Shown here piece after piece: positions 6,187-9,059 of a stretch of 9,059 bases of DNA. Made by a program: the position numbers and the translations under genes. The notes under the pieces are model-generated. The model did no database searches, was not told where the DNA came from, and saw nothing but the letters and a program-made list of their open reading frames with translations. The DNA is from an uncultured Erysipelotrichaceae bacterium (lineage in GTDB: Bacteria; Bacillota_I; Bacilli_A; Erysipelotrichales; Erysipelotrichaceae), in contig CAKUWO010000040.1 of NCBI GenBank assembly GCA_934699415.1, forward strand, positions 1-9,059, in the 5' to 3' direction. Each line of letters begins with the position of its first letter. Position 1 is the stretch's first letter.

Positions 6187-6815
6187 TAATAATAGCTTAA
6201 GAATGCGATAATAGTTAAACCAGCCAATAAATAGGTGCTACTATCACTGGTTTTAGATACAATTTTAATTTCTTGATTCATATTTTCAAGTAAATCAATG
6301 CTTACTTTATTGCCATCAATCTCACCGCAACTAGCGGAAATGATTTTACCAGGCATTTCAACAGTAATTGTTGCTTTTAAACCATATTCCTTAAATGATG
6401 AGAAAATTACTTTTTCTTCTGCATCAGATTCATAAGTTACAGGGAGTCCGGCAATTTTATCTTCGATATCATTGGCTTTAATAGTTAAATTTATCTTTCC
6501 TTTTTCAACTTTATAATCAAGATATTTAGCTAATTCTTCACCTTTTGATTTAAAGTTGATAACTTGATAATATACACCATCATAAACTTCTCTTTTTGAA
6601 GTTACATTTTGAAAGAGTGAGGTATCAACCGACATATCATTTAACCAATCAATAATATCTTGTCCTTGAAGCAATGATTCACTAAGAGCGAAGCTTCCAG
6701 AATAATCAATATCACCACTTTTAGATACTTTTAAATATGAATCAAATTTGCAACATCCATTCAAAAATAAAACAATCGAAAGAAGTGCTAAGACTTTTAA
6801 AAATTTATTCTTCAT
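6168..6815 (-). CDS. LppM/DUF3153-like membrane-anchored lipoprotein
   Basis: A 215-residue predicted lipoprotein. The N-terminal basic-hydrophobic signal peptide ends in a lipobox LNGC with the lipidated Cys at 21, followed by a second Cys at 22. The mature start (KFDSYLKVSKSGDIDYSGSFALS) is the beta-strand opening of LppM/DUF3153-type proteins, with YDGVYYQVINFKSKGEELAKYL also fitting. A C-terminal transmembrane segment (about 193-209) and a KKK end anchor it a second time, so the folded domain should sit outside between two membrane attachments. Its function is unknown; some LppM relatives have been linked to envelope processes. It is a single gene, convergent with recO and divergent from the acetyltransferase-like gene, with no strong Shine-Dalgarno. 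Confidence 0.8.
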   Translation of the reverse strand: MKNKFLKVLALLSIVLFLNGCCKFDSYLKVSKSGDIDYSGSFALSESLLQGQDIIDWLNDMSVDTSLFQNVTSKREVYDGVYYQVINFKSKGEELAKYLDYKVEKGKINLTIKANDIEDKIAGLPVTYESDAEEKVIFSSFKEYGLKATITVEMPGKIISASCGEIDGNKVSIDLLENMNQEIKIVSKTSDSSTYLLAGLTIIAFLSYYYQKKKA

Positions 6816-6824
6816 AATAACCGT

Positions 6825-6853
6825 ATTGTATTGAAAACTATTTATATAAGCAA
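6825..6853 (-). promoter_or_regulatory. Promoter of the lipoprotein gene with very short leader
   Basis: On the minus strand TTGCTT (6853-6848) and TACAAT (6830-6825) are separated by exactly 17 nt. The predicted start is only about three bases before the ATG at 6815, so the mRNA would be nearly leaderless. The element lies in the 65-bp divergent region shared with the acetyltransferase-like gene. Confidence 0.5.
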
Positions 6854-6868
6854 GTTTTTAAATCTTTG

Positions 6869-6880
6869 TATAATAGATAC
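6869..6880 (+). promoter_or_regulatory. Consensus -10 box directly before the start codon (leaderless mRNA predicted)
   Basis: An exact TATAAT (6869-6874) is followed by six bases (AGATAC) and ATG 6881. Initiation at the standard seventh base falls on the A of ATG. There is no Shine-Dalgarno. The -35 region 16-18 nt upstream is poor. Confidence 0.55.
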
Positions 6881-7681
6881 ATGAAAGAATTAACTAATGC
6901 TTACTCTTTAAATGATTTAATTAGCTTGTTTTTAGAATTAGGAATTAAAAAAGATTATGACTTATTATTTCATACATCATTATCTTCTTTTGGAACTATT
7001 ATTGGTGGTAGTCAAACCTTCCTTGATGCCTTAATCGAAGCAGTAGGTAATGGTGTTTTATTAACACCATACCAATGCTCGATAAGAGGAGAACCAGCTT
7101 CCTTTTTATATCCGCCATTATCATTAGAACTACAAAAAAAGTGGCGTGAAGAAATGCCTGCTTTTGACCCCTTAAAAACCGATGCTTATCATATGTCGAT
7201 AACTTCATCATCTCTTTTAAGAAGAGAAGGAGCAATACTATCTAATTCGCCAATTAATCCCTTTGTATTATTTGGAAAAGATAAAGAATTATATAAAGGT
7301 AAAAGCGATTTAGCTTTTTCACTAGGCAAAGACTCTCCGCTTGATGTGCTTTTAAAAAGAGATGGTTATATCTTATTGGCAGGAGTTGATTATGATAATA
7401 TGACTGCTCTTCACTTTTGCGAATACGAAAGTAAATATCGTCCCTTAATAATTGATGGTACAGCAATAAAAGAAAATAATGAAAAAATCTTCAAATCATA
7501 TTTAGAAAGAGATCTAGATTCTGATGATGGGCATTTTATGGCCATTGGCAAAAGATTAGAAAAAAATAATAAAGTTAAAATGATTCCACTAATTAAAGGA
7601 AATCTCAAACTTATCCAGATGAAAGATGCATATTATGAAGCGATGAATTATTTTAAAGAAATAGATCCTTACCATAAATAG
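6881..7681 (+). CDS. AAC(3)-fold (YokD-like) acetyltransferase-related protein with divergent active-site motif
   Basis: A 266-residue cytoplasmic protein of the antibiotic N-acetyltransferase AAC(3)/YokD superfamily, whose members move an acetyl group from acetyl-CoA to amino groups. Family landmarks are LLFHTSLSSFGTIIGGSQTFLDAL (28-51), GVLLTPYQ (58-65), PAFDPLKTDAYHM (93-105), a GKDSPLDVLL region (149-158) and LLAGVDYDNMTALHFCEYE (165-183), with His 178 and Glu 181 kept. The usual 'RSxHP' segment is LSNSP (120-124) here, so both its Arg and its His are lost. The substrate may therefore not be an aminoglycoside, and resistance should not be assumed. A TTG 15 bases upstream is also in frame, but it overlaps the -10 box, so ATG 6881 is the likely start. 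Distance from neighbours suggests a single-gene transcript. Confidence 0.8.
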   Translation: MKELTNAYSLNDLISLFLELGIKKDYDLLFHTSLSSFGTIIGGSQTFLDALIEAVGNGVLLTPYQCSIRGEPASFLYPPLSLELQKKWREEMPAFDPLKTDAYHMSITSSSLLRREGAILSNSPINPFVLFGKDKELYKGKSDLAFSLGKDSPLDVLLKRDGYILLAGVDYDNMTALHFCEYESKYRPLIIDGTAIKENNEKIFKSYLERDLDSDDGHFMAIGKRLEKNNKVKMIPLIKGNLKLIQMKDAYYEAMNYFKEIDPYHK

Positions 7682-7682
7682 C

Positions 7683-7711
7683 TATACATTTAAAAAATAA
7701 AATATTATTAT
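7683..7711 (+). promoter_or_regulatory. Promoter of the riboswitch-thiT transcript
   Basis: TATACA (7683-7688) and TATTAT (7706-7711) are 17 nt apart, and the predicted start near 7718 coincides with the first base of the TPP aptamer's closing stem. The position relative to the aptamer is the main support, since both hexamers are imperfect. Confidence 0.5.
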
Positions 7712-7717
7712 AGAAAC

Positions 7718-7785
7718 AACAGGGGTGCCGAAAGGCTGAGATTATACCCTTTGACCTGATCTAGGTTATACTAGCGTAGGGAGTT
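7718..7785 (+). promoter_or_regulatory. TPP riboswitch aptamer (THI element)
   Basis: The conserved core is intact: AGGGGTGCC (7721-7729), a GAAA-capped minimal P3 (GCC GAAA GGC), CTGAGAT (7736-7742), ACCCTTTGACCTGATCTAGGTTATACTAG split over P4/P5, and GCGTAGGGA (7774-7782). P1 can form from AAC (7718-7720) and GTT (7783-7785). This class binds thiamine pyrophosphate and normally lowers expression of thiamine synthesis or uptake genes; here the target is thiT immediately downstream. Confidence 0.97.
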
Positions 7786-7820
7786 AATTTTTTCCTACGC
7801 CTTGAAAGAGGTGTTTTTTT
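7774..7820 (+). promoter_or_regulatory. Expression platform of the TPP riboswitch: mutually exclusive ON stem and OFF hairpin
   Basis: GCGTAGG (7774-7780), part of the aptamer, can instead pair with CCTACGC (7794-7800), extended by wobbles to about 10 bp. Alternatively ACGCCT (7797-7802) pairs with AGGTGT (7809-7814, one G-U), with loop TGAAAG, followed by a U-run to 7820. The second hairpin buries thiT's Shine-Dalgarno GAGGTG (7808-7813) and also looks like a short terminator. Both structures use ACGC at 7797-7800, so only one can form. With TPP bound, GCGTAGG is held in the aptamer, freeing the OFF hairpin; without TPP the first stem forms and the ribosome site is open. Confidence 0.75.
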
Positions 7821-8357
7821 ATGAAAAAAAGTAGTACTCGTCGTATCGTCTACATTGCCATTTATGTGGCTCTTACTCTTGTTTTAGATTATGTAAAGGA
7901 AATGCTTCCTTTTCTCAATCTTCCACAAGGCGGATCTATCAACATTGCATTAATTCCTGTTTGTTTAGCATCATTTCATTTAGGTGTAGTAGATGGCTTA
8001 ATCGTTGGTTTTCTTTGGTGGGCTATTTCAAGTTTATTAGGATTAAATCCATATTTTGTTAATATTGCTCAATATGTACTTGATTACATCATTCCATCTA
8101 TTATTGTTGGTGCTTCTGCGTTCCTTTATAAGAATAAGAAAAAAAGTGGCATGTTTGCTGGCATCATTATCACCAACTTAGTACGTTCACTTTCAATTAT
8201 TCTATCTGGTGTTTATTTCTGGCCAGGAGATGCTGCTAGTGGTAGTAGTGCAGCTCTTATAGGATCTCTTAGCTACAATGTCCCATATCTTTTAGCTACA
8301 CTTGTTGTATTACTTATTGTTACACCAATTCTTGAAAGTCGTTTAGTCAAAGACTAA
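7821..8357 (+). CDS. thiT: ThiT-type thiamine ECF transporter S-component
   Basis: A 178-residue membrane protein of the ECF-transporter substrate-binding family; it captures thiamine outside and works with a shared EcfA/A'/T energising module encoded elsewhere. About six membrane helices are visible. ThiT hallmarks are LNLPQGGSINIALIPV (32-47), the GVVDGLIVGFLWW segment (55-67), NPYFVNIAQYVLDY (76-89), SGVYFWPGDAASG (129-141) and SYNVPYLL (151-158) with the conserved Asn 153. The position of the binding-site His in L. lactis ThiT seems to be Ile 126 by eye alignment, which needs confirmation. The TPP riboswitch and Shine-Dalgarno GAGGTG directly upstream confirm the thiamine role. The N-terminal KKSSTRR lacks a strong EcfT-contact difference by eye. 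Confidence 0.92.
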   Translation: MKKSSTRRIVYIAIYVALTLVLDYVKEMLPFLNLPQGGSINIALIPVCLASFHLGVVDGLIVGFLWWAISSLLGLNPYFVNIAQYVLDYIIPSIIVGASAFLYKNKKKSGMFAGIIITNLVRSLSIILSGVYFWPGDAASGSSAALIGSLSYNVPYLLATLVVLLIVTPILESRLVKD

Positions 8358-8388
8358 GCTTTAGCTTTAAAAAGTAACTTAAAAGAAG

Positions 8389-8401
8389 TAAAATATAACT
8401 C
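8389..8401 (+). promoter_or_regulatory. -10-like box just before the DUF402 gene (leaderless candidate)
   Basis: TAAAAT (8389-8394) precedes ATG 8402 by seven bases, with TTTAAA (8366-8371) 17 nt upstream as a possible -35. No Shine-Dalgarno is at normal spacing. The surrounding GAAGTAAAATAT (8385-8396) is identical to the sequence before the ATG at 787. Confidence 0.35.
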
Positions 8402-8959
8402 ATGGATGTATTAGCGGAAGGCAAAACAGTCTTTATTGAATCTTATAAACACAATGGTTCCTTTCATCGTGCATGGTCTAAAGCTTTTGTTATTGAGACA
8501 AATGATAAATGGACAGTTGCAGTTACGGATCATACTTGGGTTGTTGAATCTGATGGCCGTAGATGGTTAACTAAAGAGCCAGCGGTATGCTTCTTTTATA
8601 AAGATCATTGGTTTAATATTATTTCTATGATTCGCAAATCAGGAATTTATTACTATTGCAATTTAGCATCACCATCATTATTTGATGGCGAGGCTATCAA
8701 AAATATCGATTATGATCTCGATGTTAAAGTTTTTCCAGATCAATCCTATATTATTCTTGATGAAAATGAATATGCTATGCATAGTAAAGAAATGAATTAC
8801 CCAAAAGAAGTAATGACTATTATTGAGAAAGAAATGCAAGAATTAATTAGCTGGATCGAAGAAAGAAGAGAGCCATTTGATGATAAATGTATCAATGATT
8901 ATCTTCTAAAATATTTTTCCTTAACCATAGGCAAAGAGAGTTTTGCATCAAATTTATGA
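8402..8959 (+). CDS. DUF402 nucleoside tri-/diphosphate phosphatase (Ntdp, YgaC-like)
   Basis: A 185-residue cytoplasmic protein closely matching the Staphylococcus/Bacillus Ntdp (SAV1751/YgaC) type of DUF402, metal-dependent phosphatases of nucleoside tri- and diphosphates. Family landmarks are YKHNGSFHRAW (15-25), WTVAVTDHTWVVESDGRRW (37-55), KEPAVCFFYKDHWFNII (58-74), GIYYYCNLASP (81-91) with the active-site Tyr, and DYDLDVKVFPD (103-113) with the metal-binding Asp residues. MNYPKEVMTIIEKEMQEL and the WIEERREPFD helix close the domain, followed by a short tail. The gene lies 44 bp after thiT without a convincing terminator between, so read-through from the riboswitch transcript is possible in addition to its own promoter. 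Confidence 0.93.
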   Translation: MDVLAEGKTVFIESYKHNGSFHRAWSKAFVIETNDKWTVAVTDHTWVVESDGRRWLTKEPAVCFFYKDHWFNIISMIRKSGIYYYCNLASPSLFDGEAIKNIDYDLDVKVFPDQSYIILDENEYAMHSKEMNYPKEVMTIIEKEMQELISWIEERREPFDDKCINDYLLKYFSLTIGKESFASNL

Positions 8960-8976
8960 TGTAGAACTCTTTTTTA
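8937..8976 (+). terminator. Strong rho-independent terminator overlapping the DUF402 stop codon
   Basis: AGAGTTTTGCATCA (8937-8950) pairs with TGATGTAGAACTCT (8957-8970) over 14 bp with two G-U wobbles and a 6-nt loop, followed by six T (8970-8975). The TGA stop (8957-8959) is the first codon of the 3' arm. The wobbles become mismatches on the minus strand, so the element is mainly plus-directed. Confidence 0.92.
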
Positions 8977-9016
8977 ATGGTTAAACCCCTTATAAATTAA
9001 GCATATTTAAAGATTT

Positions 9017-9059
9017 CTAAAATATTTCATCATTTTCTTCCAATTTTTTAAAAAAATCC
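9017..9059 (-). CDS. 3' end of a minus-strand gene running in from the right edge (partial)
   Basis: On the minus strand the frame from 9058 reads DFFKKLEENDEIF and ends at TAG (9019-9017). The composition (amphipathic, charged Lys/Glu/Asp, Phe/Leu spaced) is that of a real protein end. Convergence with the DUF402 gene and its terminator makes a tail-to-tail neighbour plausible. Only 13 codons are visible, so the product cannot be named. Confidence 0.4.
   Translation of the reverse strand, partial: DFFKKLEENDEIF

Noticed and set aside
6866..6880. TTG 6866 as an upstream start for the acetyltransferase-like protein
   Set aside because: It overlaps the consensus TATAAT box, so transcription should begin after it; family similarity also does not need the five extra residues.
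6999..7608. Three minus-strand frames (6999-7235, 7254-7466, 7411-7608) inside the acetyltransferase-like gene
   Set aside because: They overlap a full-length family match on the plus strand, have no domain features and no start signals.
8358..8400. Hairpin AAGC-TTTA-GCTT after thiT as a terminator
   Set aside because: Only a 4-bp stem with a 4-nt loop, and the following bases are TAAAAAG rather than a T-run.
1..9059. CRISPR arrays, tRNA or rRNA genes, insertion sequences and terminal inverted repeats
   Set aside because: No regularly spaced repeats, no tRNA-like TTCGA/acceptor arrangement, no transposase or integrase frame was seen on either strand.

Overview
The window looks like chromosome from a low-GC (about one third G+C by eye) Firmicutes-type bacterium that makes a cell wall. 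It carries peptidoglycan and division genes (murG, murB, divIB/ftsQ), the ybeY-dgkA-era-recO set arranged as in Bacilli, a TPP-riboswitch-controlled ThiT thiamine transporter, and a Firmicutes-type DUF402/Ntdp phosphatase. The standard code is used: TGA ends murG, ybeY and the DUF402 gene, and the last of these TGA codons lies inside a strong terminator hairpin. The compact overlapping genes, AT-rich codons and absence of ftsW, ftsA and ftsZ around murG suggest an uncultured Bacilli/Erysipelotrichia-like gut lineage. That placement is inference.

Left part (1-~700): an accessory-looking patch. A basic reading frame ends at the left edge and overlaps a small acidic protein (25-405), as in a toxin/immunity pair. 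A clear terminator follows. The next ~380 bases hold no sizeable gene, but do hold a short gene-like fragment with a good Shine-Dalgarno and ATA where ATG is expected (450-539), and a probable minus-strand small RNA (~649 to 546) with its own -10 box and a 12-bp U-tailed terminator. The RNA is antisense to a 27-codon hydrophobic frame.

Middle (787-6171): one plus-strand operon of eight genes, tightly packed or overlapping: a two-helix membrane protein, murG, murB, divIB, ybeY, dgkA, era and recO. It joins lipid-II synthesis and septum formation to ribosome maturation, undecaprenol/lipid kinase and recombination repair. recO converges on a minus-strand LppM-like lipoprotein gene (6168-6815), and a shared hairpin covers both stop codons.

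Right part (6816-9059): a divergent AAC(3)-fold acetyltransferase-like gene whose -10 box predicts a leaderless mRNA; a TPP riboswitch with readable ON and OFF structures; thiT; a DUF402 phosphatase gene; a 14-bp terminator; and the last codons of a minus-strand gene entering from the right edge. At least three genes have a -10-like hexamer 6-7 nt before ATG and no Shine-Dalgarno, so leaderless starts may be common in this genome, alongside SD-led starts inside operons and at thiT.
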